Shown piece by piece: positions 42,874-52,488 of a stretch of 64,000 nucleotides of DNA; the stretch's first letter is position 1, and every line of letters starts with the position of its first letter. The notes under the pieces are model-generated. The model was not told the DNA's origin, made no database searches, and saw only the letters and a list, made by a program, of their open reading frames with translations. This DNA comes from Trichocoleus desertorum ATA4-8-CV12 (GTDB lineage: Bacteria; Cyanobacteriota; Cyanobacteriia; FACHB-46). The stretch is taken from positions 91,477 to 155,476 of the forward strand of contig JAHHIL010000007.1 in the NCBI GenBank assembly GCA_019358975.1, in the 5' to 3' direction. The position numbers were made by a program, and so were the translations under genes.

Positions 42874-43737
42874 ATGGTCATTAACATCAATCAAGCACAG
42901 ATGGGGAGCCATTCCCCTACCATCAACCAAGGTCAGCTTGTCATCATTGGTGGAGCGGAGGATAAACAGGGAGATTGTAAAATTCTGCGCGAATTTGTTC
43001 GTCGCGCTGGGGGTCGCCAAGCCAAGATTGTTGTAATGACCGTGGCAACAGAGCTACCAAAAGAAGTGGGAGATAACTACATCCAGGTTTTTGAACGCCT
43101 AGGTGTAGAGCAGGTGCGTGTAGTAGATACAGACAGTCGCGAGGAGGCTGAAGCGCCTGAAGCTCTAGCAACCATTCGAGAATCCACTGGGGTCTTTTTT
43201 ACAGGTGGAAAACAGGATCGGATTACCAAATACATCAAGGGCACAAAACTAGACCAGCTTCTACACCAGCTCTACGCTCAAGGGTTGATCATTGCTGGCA
43301 CCAGTGCAGGAGCGAGCATGATGTCCGATGCCATGATCGTGGAAGGGGAAGCTGAAACTCACCCCCGAATTGAAATTGTAGAGACGGATGATGGGCTTAG
43401 CTTTATGCCTGAAGCCATCATTGATCAGCATTTTGCCCAAAGAGGACGGCTTGGACGGCTACTGTCGGCTGTAGCTGAGCAACCTGACCTGTTAGGCATC
43501 GGTATTGATGAAAACACCGCGATCGTCGTCAGTGGTGGGCAGATGACCGTGATTGGTGAGGGTGCTGTGACGATTGTGGACTTGCAAGACTTGATCTACT
43601 CGAATTTACATAATCTGCTCAAAGATGAAGGTCTAGCGCTTTGTGGGGTTAAGTTACATATTCTTCCTGATGGATATAGCTTTGACATAAACTCGCGATC
43701 GGCTGTTGTAGAAGCCAATTTCCCCAAAGCAGCTTAA
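42874..43737 (+). CDS. cphB: Cyanophycinase
   Basis: 287 residues, peptidase S51 family. The serine nucleophile is in IIAGTSAGASMMSD (~residue 145). Other family marks are GQLVIIGGAEDKQGD, GVFFTGGKQDRITKYI, EAIIDQHFAQRGRLGRL and GIGIDENTAIVV. It splits beta-Asp-Arg dipeptides from the nitrogen store cyanophycin in the cytosol. cphA (cyanophycin synthetase), which usually follows, is not in the window; instead a tandem 16-base repeat (TTTGCTTGATTGAATG / TTTGCTTGATTGAATC, about 43746-43777) and DUF4327 follow. Confidence 0.93.
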   Translation: MVININQAQMGSHSPTINQGQLVIIGGAEDKQGDCKILREFVRRAGGRQAKIVVMTVATELPKEVGDNYIQVFERLGVEQVRVVDTDSREEAEAPEALATIRESTGVFFTGGKQDRITKYIKGTKLDQLLHQLYAQGLIIAGTSAGASMMSDAMIVEGEAETHPRIEIVETDDGLSFMPEAIIDQHFAQRGRLGRLLSAVAEQPDLLGIGIDENTAIVVSGGQMTVIGEGAVTIVDLQDLIYSNLHNLLKDEGLALCGVKLHILPDGYSFDINSRSAVVEANFPKAA

Positions 43738-43854
43738 ATCATTAGGTTTGCTTGATTGAATGTTTGCTTGATTGAATCTGAGGGGCAGGCTGAGCATGGT
43801 TCTGCCCTCGAAAAATATCAGAAATTATCAATTGCTTACAGTTAGAAGGCCACA

Positions 43855-44076
43855 ATGAATCGCTTTATTCATGCCTCTATTGAAGCCATTCAAGATGAAG
43901 CCCGGTGTTTAGTTGAGCAGGGAGTGATTAGCCGTCACCAACTTATTTATGTACTGTTTCGTTATTTTCCGGTTCGAGAGTGGATGGAGGTTGAGCAGGA
44001 GCTAGAAGCCAATGATTTTCTTCTGCGAGATCCCATTGGTGACTTGATTAGTCATGACCAATGGACGAATGATTAA
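43855..44076 (+). CDS. DUF4327 family small protein
   Basis: 73 residues. The family pattern is clear: IQDEARCLVEQGVISRHQLI, FPVREWMEVEQELEAND and DPIGDLISHDQW. Found widely in cyanobacteria, soluble, function unknown. ATG follows AGAAGGCC by a short distance. Single gene. Confidence 0.85.
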   Translation: MNRFIHASIEAIQDEARCLVEQGVISRHQLIYVLFRYFPVREWMEVEQELEANDFLLRDPIGDLISHDQWTND

Positions 44077-44154
44077 TCCTTCACCTCAGCCTCTTGCTGA
44101 TCAATCCTTACTTAGATTTTGCACCTGTGCCACGATTAAATTACAGCAGTTCTC

Positions 44155-44222
44155 GCCCCCCTAGCCCCCAAATTTGGGGGGAACCTGCTCAAAGTCCCCC
44201 AGAATTGGGGGATTTAGGGGGC
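44155..44222. repeat. Dispersed fold-back repeat (CCCCCTAGCCCCCAAATTTG type)
   Basis: CCCCCTAGCCCCCAAATTTG is followed by GGGGGAACC, then GTCCCCCAGAATTGGGGGAT and TTAGGGGGC. The outer CCCCCTAGCCCCC and inner CCCC..GGGG words pair into a long hairpin. The same words occur inverted near 61987-62070. No coding content. Confidence 0.75.
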
Positions 44223-44414
44223 TTAGAGAATTTACAAGCGTGGTGCATTCATTTGAAAACGGCTGTAGGAGGAAAACTCCCCTAGGACGATTACGGTTTC
44301 TTCACCTGTCAATCTCACTGGGGTTGTCTAGAGTAAAAGGGTTGGTTGCACTCGTAACGCTTCGCAACTAATAGCTCACTCTACACCAGGGCTCTCAAAG
44401 AGCTTCAGTTGATC

Positions 44415-44657
44415 ATGATGAATACATTAGAAGTTTCTCCCTCCCTAGAACAAGCCATCCAAGACGCGATCGCCCAAGCCTGGACTGCTTGCGAGTCGAA
44501 TGGTGAGGTTTCTGCCAATTGTGCAGTTGCTTGGGACATTGTGGAAGAACTCCAAGCTGAGCGGGCTCACCGCCAAGTGAAATCCAGCAAAAATTCTTTA
44601 GAAGTCTACTGTGACCAGAACCCAGATGCCGCTGAGTGTCGGATTTACGACGTTTAA
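44415..44657 (+). CDS. cp12: CP12, Calvin-cycle regulator
   Basis: 80 residues, intrinsically flexible. An N-terminal Cys pair (ACESNGEVSANCAVAWDIVE, the AWD_VEEL core) and a C-terminal pair in YCDQNPDAAECRIYDV, which inserts into GAPDH. When oxidised in the dark it ties GAPDH and phosphoribulokinase into an inactive complex; thioredoxin reverses this. Both pairs are intact. Its stop TAA (44655-44657) overlaps the stop of the convergent ABC ATPase (44654-44656). Confidence 0.93.
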   Translation: MMNTLEVSPSLEQAIQDAIAQAWTACESNGEVSANCAVAWDIVEELQAERAHRQVKSSKNSLEVYCDQNPDAAECRIYDV

Positions 44658-45325
44658 TTCACCACTAAACCATCTCTGACCTGGATGGTGCGTCGGGTTT
44701 GTGCGGCCACATCCGGTTCGTGAGTCACAATAACAATCGTGATGCCTTGCTCATTGAGATCCGTGAGCAAGGCCATTACTTCTTGTGAGGTTTGAGTGTC
44801 TAACGCTCCAGTCGGTTCATCAGCGAGTACCAAGGCAGGACGGTTGACTAAAGCCCGTGCGATCGCGACTCGTTGCTGTTGACCGCCCGACAGTTGGCTA
44901 GGGCGATTAGAGAGCCTTTCTGCTAGACCCACACGGGTTAAAGCTTCTTCCGCTCGCTGTCGTCGTTGCGCTTTCGGAATACCCGCATAGACCATTGGCA
45001 ACATGACATTTTCTAAGGCGGTGGCGCGGGGCAACAGGTTGAACTGCTGAAACACAAAACCGATGCGCTGATTGCGGATATAAGCTAATTCATCGTTGGT
45101 AAAGGTCGTGAGGTTTCTACCTTCCAAAACGTAATAGCCATCAGTGGCGCGATCGAGACAGCCAATAATGTTCATCAGCGTCGATTTGCCAGACCCAGAG
45201 ATACCCATAATGGCGACATACTCACCTTCTTCGATGTTAAGGTCAATCCCTTTTAGAACTGGGACCTCTACTTCACCCAAACGATAGCTTTTGGTAATCC
45301 CTTCCATCCAAATCATGGTGGCCAT
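44654..45325 (-). CDS. MacB/LolD-type ABC transporter ATPase
   Basis: 223 residues. Walker A GISGSGKSTL, Q-loop FVFQQFNLLPRATALENV, signature LSGGQQQRVAIARAL, Walker B LVLADEPTGALD and H-loop VTHEPDVA. The ATPase of a tripartite efflux system whose permease and adaptor lie upstream on the same strand (3 bp to the permease). Confidence 0.92.
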   Translation of the reverse strand: MATMIWMEGITKSYRLGEVEVPVLKGIDLNIEEGEYVAIMGISGSGKSTLMNIIGCLDRATDGYYVLEGRNLTTFTNDELAYIRNQRIGFVFQQFNLLPRATALENVMLPMVYAGIPKAQRRQRAEEALTRVGLAERLSNRPSQLSGGQQQRVAIARALVNRPALVLADEPTGALDTQTSQEVMALLTDLNEQGITIVIVTHEPDVAAQTRRTIQVRDGLVVN

Positions 45326-45328
45326 GTC

Positions 45329-46594
45329 TTAATCGCTCCGCAACGCTGCGATCGGATCAAGATTGGCAGCATTCCGAGCAGGGATGACTCCGGCAATTAA
45401 GCCAACAGTTAGCGCCAAACCTAACCCCGCCCCAATCGACCAGAGGGAGACGACAAAAGGGAACTTAAATAGAGTAGAAGCAGCGAAGGCAAGACCCACC
45501 CCAATCGATACGCCGAGGGCACCGCCTAAAAGGGAAACCAAGATCGCTTCGGTGAGAAACTGTTGCAAAACGGCACGACTCGTCGCTCCGATCGCCTTAC
45601 GAATCCCAATTTCACGGGTTCGCTCCACCACAGAAACTAGCATAATATTCGCGATCCCAATTCCACCCACAACTAGAGAAATACCCGCGATCGCCCCTAC
45701 CAATACCGTGAACAGCCCCACCACACTGCTGAACGTATTGATGATGTCGATTTGGCTGCTAATACGAAAATCATCGGGTGCGGGAGGATAGATGTTGTGG
45801 CGCACTCGCAGTAAATTTGTCACCTGAAACTGAGCCGCTTCTAGTTGCGCTTGGTCTAAAGCTTTCAACCAAAAGCCATTAATTGCCGTGCCATTGATAG
45901 CGTTGTTGCCGACAATCCGAGAAGACATATTTGTCAGCGGAATATAGACTCGATCATCTTGATCTTGCCCTCCTACAGAGCCTTTAGATTCCATCACTCC
46001 AACAATGCGGTAGCGTCCATTCTGAATGCGGAGACTTCTACCAACAGCAAGCTCGGCAGGTGCAAAGAAAGTATCCCGAACAGTGCTACCAATGACCACA
46101 ACAGGCTCGGCATTATCTAGATCTGCTTGAGTAAAAAACTGTCCTTCCTGCGGATAAATCTCCTTGACTTCTGGATAAGCGAGGTCAACGCCTAGGATAC
46201 TGGTAGAGGTGTTTTGCTCTCCGTATACCACTTGCCCAGAGCGTTGCAGATAGGCGGTGACACTCTCTGCGGCAGGAACCTGTTGGGCGATCGCTTGGGC
46301 ATCCTGCCAAGTCAGGGTCGTGGCTGAACCAAATCCTTGGCTGATACCACCCGAACGCGCCGCCCCTGCTAAGACCAACATGACATTGGTGCCCAGAGAT
46401 TGAATCTGTTGCTCTGTTGCCTTCTGGACTCCTTGCCCCACAGAGGTCACCGTGATCACAGAAGCAATGCCAATCACCACTCCCAGCATTGTCAGGCTAG
46501 TGCGCAGGCGATTACTCCACAAAGCCTCTACAGCCATTGTCACGACTTCTAGCAGAGAAACCTGAGTAGGCCGAATTTTACCCAACTGCACCAT
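45329..46594 (-). CDS. MacB-type ABC transporter permease
   Basis: 421 residues: one N-terminal helix (TSLTMLGVVIGIASVITVTS), a large periplasmic domain (~60-290), then three C-terminal helices (FSSVVGLFTVLVGAIAGISL; AILVSLLGGALGVSIGVGLA; IGAGLGLALTVGLIAGVIPA), the FtsX/MacB arrangement with ERTREIGIRKAIGA. It couples ATP hydrolysis to mechanical transfer of substrate in the periplasm toward an outer-membrane channel. Substrate unknown. Confidence 0.92.
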   Translation of the reverse strand: MVQLGKIRPTQVSLLEVVTMAVEALWSNRLRTSLTMLGVVIGIASVITVTSVGQGVQKATEQQIQSLGTNVMLVLAGAARSGGISQGFGSATTLTWQDAQAIAQQVPAAESVTAYLQRSGQVVYGEQNTSTSILGVDLAYPEVKEIYPQEGQFFTQADLDNAEPVVVIGSTVRDTFFAPAELAVGRSLRIQNGRYRIVGVMESKGSVGGQDQDDRVYIPLTNMSSRIVGNNAINGTAINGFWLKALDQAQLEAAQFQVTNLLRVRHNIYPPAPDDFRISSQIDIINTFSSVVGLFTVLVGAIAGISLVVGGIGIANIMLVSVVERTREIGIRKAIGATSRAVLQQFLTEAILVSLLGGALGVSIGVGLAFAASTLFKFPFVVSLWSIGAGLGLALTVGLIAGVIPARNAANLDPIAALRSD

Positions 46595-46654
46595 CTCCTA
46601 ATCTGCCTGCGCTTTTCCAACTCCCTGTCTCTGGGCTTGCTTGAGTGCTCCTCC

Positions 46655-48247
46655 TCATCCTCCACCTCTTCTACCGCCACTGCCAGAACCGCTGCCAGAA
46701 CCGCCATTGCTAGAACCGCCACTACCAGAACCGCCACTAGAAGCACCAGAGCCTCCCGGTCTTTGTCGTCCCGCCCCTGGCATAAAGGAAGGCGTTCTAG
46801 AAGGTGGGCGCTCTCCTTCAGGGAAGCTCAGCATCACCTTATCTCCTGCTTTTAATCCAGAAGTCACCACAGTTTTGTCCTCTACAATGGCACTCGTGGT
46901 AATGCGTTGGAATCTGGGTCTGCTATTTTCTCCTTGGCCTGCCAGAAAAACTCCGCTTCCTTGCTCTTGCCGAACCAGCGCTGCCGTTGGAATCACCAAA
47001 GCATTGTCGAGAGCACCAACCTGAAACTCCACACTGACATTCATGCCCGACTGCAACAAGTTTTTAGAGTCATCCACAGACATCTTGACTTCAAAATTAG
47101 TCACATTTTGTTCAACTGTAGATTGCGTCGCAACTTGAATCACCTTGCCTGTAAAAGATTGATTAGGATAAGCATCCGCTTCAATGGTGACTCCCTGGCC
47201 AACTTTGATTTTCGGGACGCTGGTTTCCGCCACCTTGGCAACAACCTGGTTGTTAGAAGCTAGCGCCAAGATGGAAGAAGAAGTAGCCGAAGAAACATCA
47301 CTGCTGGCAGTGGTTGGAGTCACGAATGAACCAGGATCGGAGAATTTTCGGGTCACAATCCCGCTAAAAGGAGCCCGAATGGTAGCATCGTTAATTTGTG
47401 TTTGAGTCGTTTGCAAGGCTCCCTCGGCGCTCATCAATTGGGCGCGAGCTTGGGCAATTTCTTCTGGACGTGCTCCTGATTGCTGGAGATTGAGGGCTTG
47501 TTTAGCTTGTTCTACTTGGGCGCGAGCTTGGGCAATTTCTTCTGGGCGCGTACCCGACCGCTGCAAGTTAAGGCCCAGTCTTGCCTGCTCTACCTCAGCC
47601 TTCGCACTATCATAAGTGGCGCGAGAGGTATCTAATTCCCGTAAGGAGAGCGCCCCTGCGGTGTAAAGCTGCTGGTTTTGGTTAAGAGTGAGTTGGGCTT
47701 GGCGGAGATTGGCTTCGGTGGAGGTCAGTTGAGCCTGAGCTTGAGCCACTTCTTGAGGACGGTTGCCTGCTACCAATCGGTTGAGGTTGGCTTGGGCAGA
47801 GGCAACTTGGGCTTGGGCTTGTGCGATTTCTTGGGGGCGATTGCCTGCCAATAGTTGATCAAGATTGGCTTGGGCTGATGCTACTTGAGCTTTAGATTGG
47901 GTGAGTTGCCCCTGTAAATTGGAGCTATCCATGTAAGCTAAGACTTGTCCTGCTTCAACGCGATCGCCCTCTTTCACCAGCAGTTCTTTCAAAACCCCGG
48001 AGTTCTTGGGGCTGACATTGATCGATCGCTCTGGTTGAACAGTACCATTGGCGGCGATCGTGATCGGCAAACTGATACGCTCTACGGTTGCAGTTTGGAC
48101 GCGGCGGCTCGCTTCCTGTCGTTGCCCTGTGCTCATGCGGCTGTAAGCAGTGTAGCCTCCACCCGCCAACAAGCCCAGCACCAAAGTTCCAACCAACCAA
48201 GTTGGCACCCTAAATCTAAATTTAGCCCAATCTTTCACCCGTTCCAC
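46655..48247 (-). CDS. Periplasmic adaptor (HlyD/MacA family) with repeat-extended coiled-coil hairpin
   Basis: 530 residues, long for the family. One N-terminal helix (LVGTLVLGLLAGGGYTAYSR), a lipoyl half (GTVQPERSINVSPKNSGVLK), then a helical hairpin built of repeated segments such as AGNRPQEIAQAQAQVASAQA and SGARPEEIAQARAQ (four to five copies), then barrel domains (ATIRAPFSGIVTRKFSDPGS; GQGVTIEADAYPNQSFTGKV). The tail from ~500 is Gly/Ser-rich and disordered. It bridges the MacB permease to an outer-membrane channel. First gene of the three-gene operon. Confidence 0.9.
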   Translation of the reverse strand: MERVKDWAKFRFRVPTWLVGTLVLGLLAGGGYTAYSRMSTGQRQEASRRVQTATVERISLPITIAANGTVQPERSINVSPKNSGVLKELLVKEGDRVEAGQVLAYMDSSNLQGQLTQSKAQVASAQANLDQLLAGNRPQEIAQAQAQVASAQANLNRLVAGNRPQEVAQAQAQLTSTEANLRQAQLTLNQNQQLYTAGALSLRELDTSRATYDSAKAEVEQARLGLNLQRSGTRPEEIAQARAQVEQAKQALNLQQSGARPEEIAQARAQLMSAEGALQTTQTQINDATIRAPFSGIVTRKFSDPGSFVTPTTASSDVSSATSSSILALASNNQVVAKVAETSVPKIKVGQGVTIEADAYPNQSFTGKVIQVATQSTVEQNVTNFEVKMSVDDSKNLLQSGMNVSVEFQVGALDNALVIPTAALVRQEQGSGVFLAGQGENSRPRFQRITTSAIVEDKTVVTSGLKAGDKVMLSFPEGERPPSRTPSFMPGAGRQRPGGSGASSGGSGSGGSSNGGSGSGSGSGGRRGGG

Positions 48248-48803
48248 CCCTTCTTAGCCGACTGAACTGCGGCTTTAGAGTCTACTCCTGAGGAGTTTTC
48301 TTGATCGTAGAGGAGGATGGGCCTAGTAGATCTAGGAAAAAGGTCACAAAGTGCAACGAAACACTCATGACTTAAGTCATGCAGCTCTGCCAACTATTTT
48401 CTAAGGCTCATTCTAAAGCTCAACTGTAGAATTTAAAAATTACAAGCCTCCCATAATAAAGGCTGGGAGGCAGTTTCCTATAAAGTTTGATGCGCTTTGG
48501 GATATCGCTTTATTGTTTCTATCTTAGTTCTGCGATCGCCCCATCTCCTTCCCCCATAAGGGTGGAACTGCTGAAATTATTCTCACCCAAAAAACATAAG
48601 CTCTAAAACATACTCTCTTGTGCTTTTAAGGAGATAAGTTGTGTTGCTTTAGCTGGCCCTAAGACAGAGTTGATTCACAAAAGCTTTGCTATGTCAAGCA
48701 TTGGAGTAACTCTAAAAAATTGTAAATGTCACCATACCCTGACCGAAATACGGCGATTTCCTTTTGTAGCCATCCTCACTACATTATCGAGAGGTTACTA
48801 ACT
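48248..48803. other. Intergenic region between divergent genes, with a hairpin
   Basis: About 550 bp. A 7-bp hairpin GCCTCCC (48446-48452) / GGGAGGC (48465-48471) is present. TTCACAAAAGC and AT-rich DNA precede the NG-repeat gene. Frame 48726 upstream of the true GTG start is not used. No RNA family recognised. Confidence 0.5.
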
Positions 48804-49205
48804 GTGAATTCACGCTTCTTGGCTATTGTCGCGCTTACTGCTTTGAGCGTTGCCGCCTTCTCCCCGGATGCAAAAGCTGGCCTTGCCGTAAACGGGCTGG
48901 CCTTTAACGGAACCCAGTTGAATGGCATCAACCTCAATGGAGTAAGAATGAATGGTATATCGGTAAATGGCAGCAACCTGAATGGAGTGGAAATGAATGG
49001 CATATCAGTAAACGGCATATCAGTAAATGGCAGCAACCTCAACGGCAGCAACCTCAATGGTGCTAACTTAAATGGGCGTAATGTGAATGGTCAAGAAAAT
49101 CAGAACGTGGCAGTGACGTCGTCTCAAGAGACGGGTATGGTCTTGTCGAGTCCTGAGTTCACAGAGATTCAAGTTGAAGAGGGCCGTTTGGTAGGCATTA
49201 AGTAA
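48804..49205 (+). CDS. Secreted Asn-Gly pentapeptide-repeat protein
   Basis: 133 residues from GTG 48804, preceded by GAGAGG. A signal peptide (MNSRFLAIVALTALSVAAFS, cleaved near AKA) is followed by about 16 tandem five-residue units of the form [LVM]-N-G-x-x (LNGINLNGVRMNGISVNGSN and so on), then a polar tail of ~35 residues. This is a variant of pentapeptide repeats in which Asn-Gly is fixed, probably a right-handed beta-helix outside the cytoplasm. It is followed 103 bp later by an ADYC-domain protein. Confidence 0.75.
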   Translation: MNSRFLAIVALTALSVAAFSPDAKAGLAVNGLAFNGTQLNGINLNGVRMNGISVNGSNLNGVEMNGISVNGISVNGSNLNGSNLNGANLNGRNVNGQENQNVAVTSSQETGMVLSSPEFTEIQVEEGRLVGIK

Positions 49206-49308
49206 ACAAGGCTGCTATCTAAATCACATTGGGATGGAACAAATCTTTCACGGTTCCATCTCGGTGAAGAAGTGAGATTGTTGGAGATTTTTTGAGAAGA
49301 AGGACTGC

Positions 49309-50139
49309 ATGCGTATTAAGCCAATATTGCGATCGCTGTTGCTAGTTTTGGTATTTTTGTTCGCTTGGGGCAGCATTGCGATCGCGACACCTACCTCTCA
49401 TCCCAACGAAAAAGATAAGGTGCCTCTCTCCAAAACAGAGCTTCAAACCACTGAAATGGTAGGGTTTGACGATCAAGGTCGTCAACAAAAGTTTCAAGTG
49501 CGGGATGCTGAGGTTGATCCGCTTGACCCAGAACAAAAAACATATCTTTATACCGTTTTTTATCAAGACAACCAGCAGAACTGGCAGAACCTCTGTGAAC
49601 CAGATGCAAAAGGAGTGGCCAAAGCAGTCGTGCTTCAAGGTTCTTGGGATAGCCGAGGCAATTACCGCCCCAACCAGAAACTCGTGACATTTAGCTGTAC
49701 CAACGGAGCTTTAGCCAAGTGTATGCGGTTCGGCTACAAACCTTGGCAAAATGTCAAAGGGCGATCGCTGCGAGATTATCATTCTGCTTGTGTGCGGATG
49801 GTACGCGCGGATTATTGTGGGGATGGTGTCGCCCATACGAAAGATGGCACTCCAATCAATCTCTACGATCGCCTAGGTATCCAAAAACCGGATACAACAC
49901 CAGAAATGCGGTTTGAGGCAGCTTGGGGCGTAAATGGAGCACAGTGTATCAACCAAGTCAGGTGGCCAGAGGCACTAGCTTATGTAAAGCGAGTTTGCCC
50001 TACCCGATTGGCAACAAGAGGCAATCACTGCACTTCCGCAGAACGCGCCCAACGTCATTTTCCTGATGCGCTGTTATTCAACGACTCAGCAATCCAAGAA
50101 CCCCGCCGACTCGACAAGCGATCTGGTAACGTTTTATAG
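49309..50139 (+). CDS. Secreted ADYC-domain protein
   Basis: 276 residues. Signal peptide 1-25 (LRSLLLVLVFLFAWGSIAIA). The core has cysteines throughout: NLCEPDAKGVAKAV, FSCTNGALAKCMRFGYKPW, DYHSACVRMVRADYCGDGVA (the ADYC motif), HTKDGTPINLYDRLGI, NGAQCINQVRWPE and KRVCPTRL. The conserved ADYC and paired cysteines suggest a disulfide-rich extracytoplasmic enzyme-like domain; function not established. The NG-repeat gene lies upstream on the same strand. Confidence 0.78.
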   Translation: MRIKPILRSLLLVLVFLFAWGSIAIATPTSHPNEKDKVPLSKTELQTTEMVGFDDQGRQQKFQVRDAEVDPLDPEQKTYLYTVFYQDNQQNWQNLCEPDAKGVAKAVVLQGSWDSRGNYRPNQKLVTFSCTNGALAKCMRFGYKPWQNVKGRSLRDYHSACVRMVRADYCGDGVAHTKDGTPINLYDRLGIQKPDTTPEMRFEAAWGVNGAQCINQVRWPEALAYVKRVCPTRLATRGNHCTSAERAQRHFPDALLFNDSAIQEPRRLDKRSGNVL

Positions 50140-50183
50140 TGGCGCGATCGCTTTGTTGACCTTTTTTATCGGCTGAAATATTT

Positions 50184-51248
50184 ATGTTGTCTACCGTTGC
50201 TCAGGTATATCCCGTTGTTTGGCAAGAAGACCGAGTCTTGCTAATTGACCAAACCCGTTTGCCTAATGAATATGCCGTTGTGGAAATTAGCCGCTACGAA
50301 GACATGGCAAGGGCAATTAAGACCATGATTGTACGGGGGGCTCCGGCGATCGGGGTGGCAGCAGCCTACGGTGTGTACTTAGGGGCACGAGCGATTCAGA
50401 CCAGCGATCGCGATCAATTTTTGGCTCAACTGGAAACAGTGGCTCAGGAGTTGCGAGAAACTCGCCCTACTGCGGTGAACTTGTTCTGGGCGATCGCGCG
50501 GATGCTGAAGACAGCACGGCAGACGATTGGGCCTGTGGAATATCTGAAGGAAACGCTGCTAGAAACGGCGAAGCAAATCAATGCAGATGACATCCAAACC
50601 TGTCAGGCGATCGGCGATTATGGCGCGAAAGCGTTACCTGCTAGTTCCGACAAGCTGCGGATTTTGACCCACTGCAATGCAGGAGCCTTAGCAACAGCAG
50701 GATATGGTACCGCTCTGGGTGTGGTGCGCTCGGCTTGGCGAGATGGACGGCTAGAGCGAGTGTATGCGGATGAAACTCGGCCTCGCTTACAAGGGGCGAA
50801 GCTAACGGCTTGGGAATGTGTCCAAGAAGGTATTCCGGTAACGCTGATTTCAGATGGGATGGCGGCGCACTGCATGAAGCAGGGTCTCATTCACGCGGTT
50901 GTAGTTGGGGCCGATCGCATTGCCGCCAATGGAGATGCGGCGAATAAGATTGGTACTTATAGTGTGGCGATCGCAGCGAAAGCCCATAATATTCCTTTCT
51001 TTGTGGCTGCTCCCCTATCCACCATTGACTTTTCTTTGTCGGATGGTAGTGGGATTCCGATTGAGGAACGCGATCCGGTGGAAATTTATCAAGTGGGTGA
51101 CACTCGTATTTGTTCGCCCGGTGTGGAGTTCTACAATCCGGCGTTTGATGTGACACCTGCGGAGTTGATTACGGCGATCGTGACTGAGTTTGGGGCGTTT
51201 GCTCCGAGTGAGTTGAAGTCTCAGTTGCACGAAAAACAAGCGGTTTAA
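50184..51248 (+). CDS. mtnA: Methylthioribose-1-phosphate isomerase
   Basis: 354 residues, complete. The eIF2B-like fold carries the catalytic Cys in [19 protein letters not shown] and the catalytic Asp in [19 protein letters not shown]; the N-terminal [16 protein letters not shown] is also diagnostic. It isomerises 5-methylthioribose-1-phosphate to the ribulose form in the methionine salvage pathway. Other pathway genes are not adjacent. Confidence 0.95.
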   Translation: MLSTVAQVYPVVWQEDRVLLIDQTRLPNEYAVVEISRYEDMARAIKTMIVRGAPAIGVAAAYGVYLGARAIQTSDRDQFLAQLETVAQELRETRPTAVNLFWAIARMLKTARQTIGPVEYLKETLLETAKQINADDIQTCQAIGDYGAKALPASSDKLRILTHCNAGALATAGYGTALGVVRSAWRDGRLERVYADETRPRLQGAKLTAWECVQEGIPVTLISDGMAAHCMKQGLIHAVVVGADRIAANGDAANKIGTYSVAIAAKAHNIPFFVAAPLSTIDFSLSDGSGIPIEERDPVEIYQVGDTRICSPGVEFYNPAFDVTPAELITAIVTEFGAFAPSELKSQLHEKQAV

Positions 51249-51269
51249 CTACTATTTCTTAAGAACCGA

Positions 51270-51405
51270 ACCCTTGGGGGCACTCGCCCCCAAACCCCCG
51301 CTGAGGGACGGTTGCGTCCCCCAGACCCCCTCCAAAAGGCTATCTGTTGCTCTGCTTTCAAAGCCCTCTCCGCATCGGGGAGGGTTTGGGAGGGGTGATT
51401 TTGGG
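51270..51405. repeat. Cluster of GC-rich fold-back repeats
   Basis: GGGGGCACTCGCCCCCAAAC, then GAGGGACGGTTGCGTCCCCC, then AAAGCCCTCTCCGCATCGGG with GAGGGTTTGGGAGGGG. Each folds on itself. The last part is kin to the repeat at 39245-39287. Together they lie between mtnA and the aldo/keto reductase. Confidence 0.65.
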
Positions 51406-51492
51406 AATTTAAAAAATTTCAGTCCTAAGAAGGATGCTGTTCTTTGCCCAGGTGCTGCAATAGTTGGCAGTTGATGGCATGGGAGATCAAGA

Positions 51493-52473
51493 ATGCAGAC
51501 TCGACAACTGGGTAGTCAAGGCTTGACGGTTTCTGCGATCGGCTTGGGCTGTATGGGTATGTCTGAGTTCTATGGTGCGGGGGATGAGACGGAGTCGATC
51601 GCGACAATTCACCGGGCTTTGGAACTGGGGGTGACATTTTTAGATACAGCGGATATGTATGGGCCGTTTACCAATGAGAAGTTGGTAGGACGGGCGATCG
51701 CGGATCGTCGAGATCAGGTAATTCTGGCGACTAAGTTTGGCAATGAACGCAGTGAGGATGGAAAATTCCTTGGTGTGAATGGGCGACCAGAGTATGTACG
51801 ACAGTGTTGTGATGCATCTCTGCAAAGGCTTGGCGTTGATTATATTGATCTCTACTATCAGCATCGGGTAGATGCCACTGTACCGATTGAAGAAACCATT
51901 GGGGCGATGGCAGAGTTGGTGCAGCAAGGCAAGGTACGCTACCTAGGGATGTCGGAGGCGGCACCTGCTACGATTCGGCGGGCGCAAGCGGTGCATCCGA
52001 TCAGTGCTTTGCAAACAGAGTATTCGCTCTGGAGTCGTGACCCAGAAGATGAAGTTTTACCAACAGTGCGGGAATTAGGGATTGGGTTTGTGGCCTACAG
52101 CCCGCTCGGTCGAGGCTTTCTTTCAGGACAGATCAAGAGCCTAGATGACTTGGCTCCAGACGACTATCGACGACATTCACCCCGTCTCCAGGGAGAAAAC
52201 TTTAACAAAAACCTGCAACTGGTAGAGCGAGTGCAACAGATTGCAGCGGAGAAACAAGTAACCCCGTGTCAGTTGGCTTTGGCTTGGTTGCTGGCTCAAG
52301 GTCAAGATATTGTGCCCATTCCAGGAACCAAACGGCGGCAATATTTGGAGGAAAATGCAGCGGCGGTAGGGATCTCCTTAACAGCGGAAGAGGTGGCGCG
52401 GATAGATGAAGTGGCTCCGAAAGGATTTGCCGTGGGCGATCGCTATGCTGACATGAGTACAGTTAATCGCTAA
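51493..52473 (+). CDS. Aldo/keto reductase
   Basis: 326 residues, NADPH-dependent (beta/alpha)8 barrel. The catalytic tetrad is visible: Asp and Tyr in [11 protein letters not shown], Lys in VILATKFGN, His in DLYYQHRVD. Cofactor end [14 protein letters not shown]. Closest in pattern to the AKR13/YajO-like general aldehyde and ketone reductases. Physiological substrate unknown. Confidence 0.9.
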   Translation: MQTRQLGSQGLTVSAIGLGCMGMSEFYGAGDETESIATIHRALELGVTFLDTADMYGPFTNEKLVGRAIADRRDQVILATKFGNERSEDGKFLGVNGRPEYVRQCCDASLQRLGVDYIDLYYQHRVDATVPIEETIGAMAELVQQGKVRYLGMSEAAPATIRRAQAVHPISALQTEYSLWSRDPEDEVLPTVRELGIGFVAYSPLGRGFLSGQIKSLDDLAPDDYRRHSPRLQGENFNKNLQLVERVQQIAAEKQVTPCQLALAWLLAQGQDIVPIPGTKRRQYLEENAAAVGISLTAEEVARIDEVAPKGFAVGDRYADMSTVNR

Positions 52474-52488
52474 CTCAAATCGTGGAGG

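Noticed and set aside
42767..43036. 89-codon frame overlapping cphB out of phase
   Set aside because: The conserved cyanophycinase occupies the other phase.
46641..47024. Proline-rich plus-strand frame opposite the adaptor gene
   Set aside because: Antisense of the Gly/Ser-rich tail of the adaptor; no independent support.
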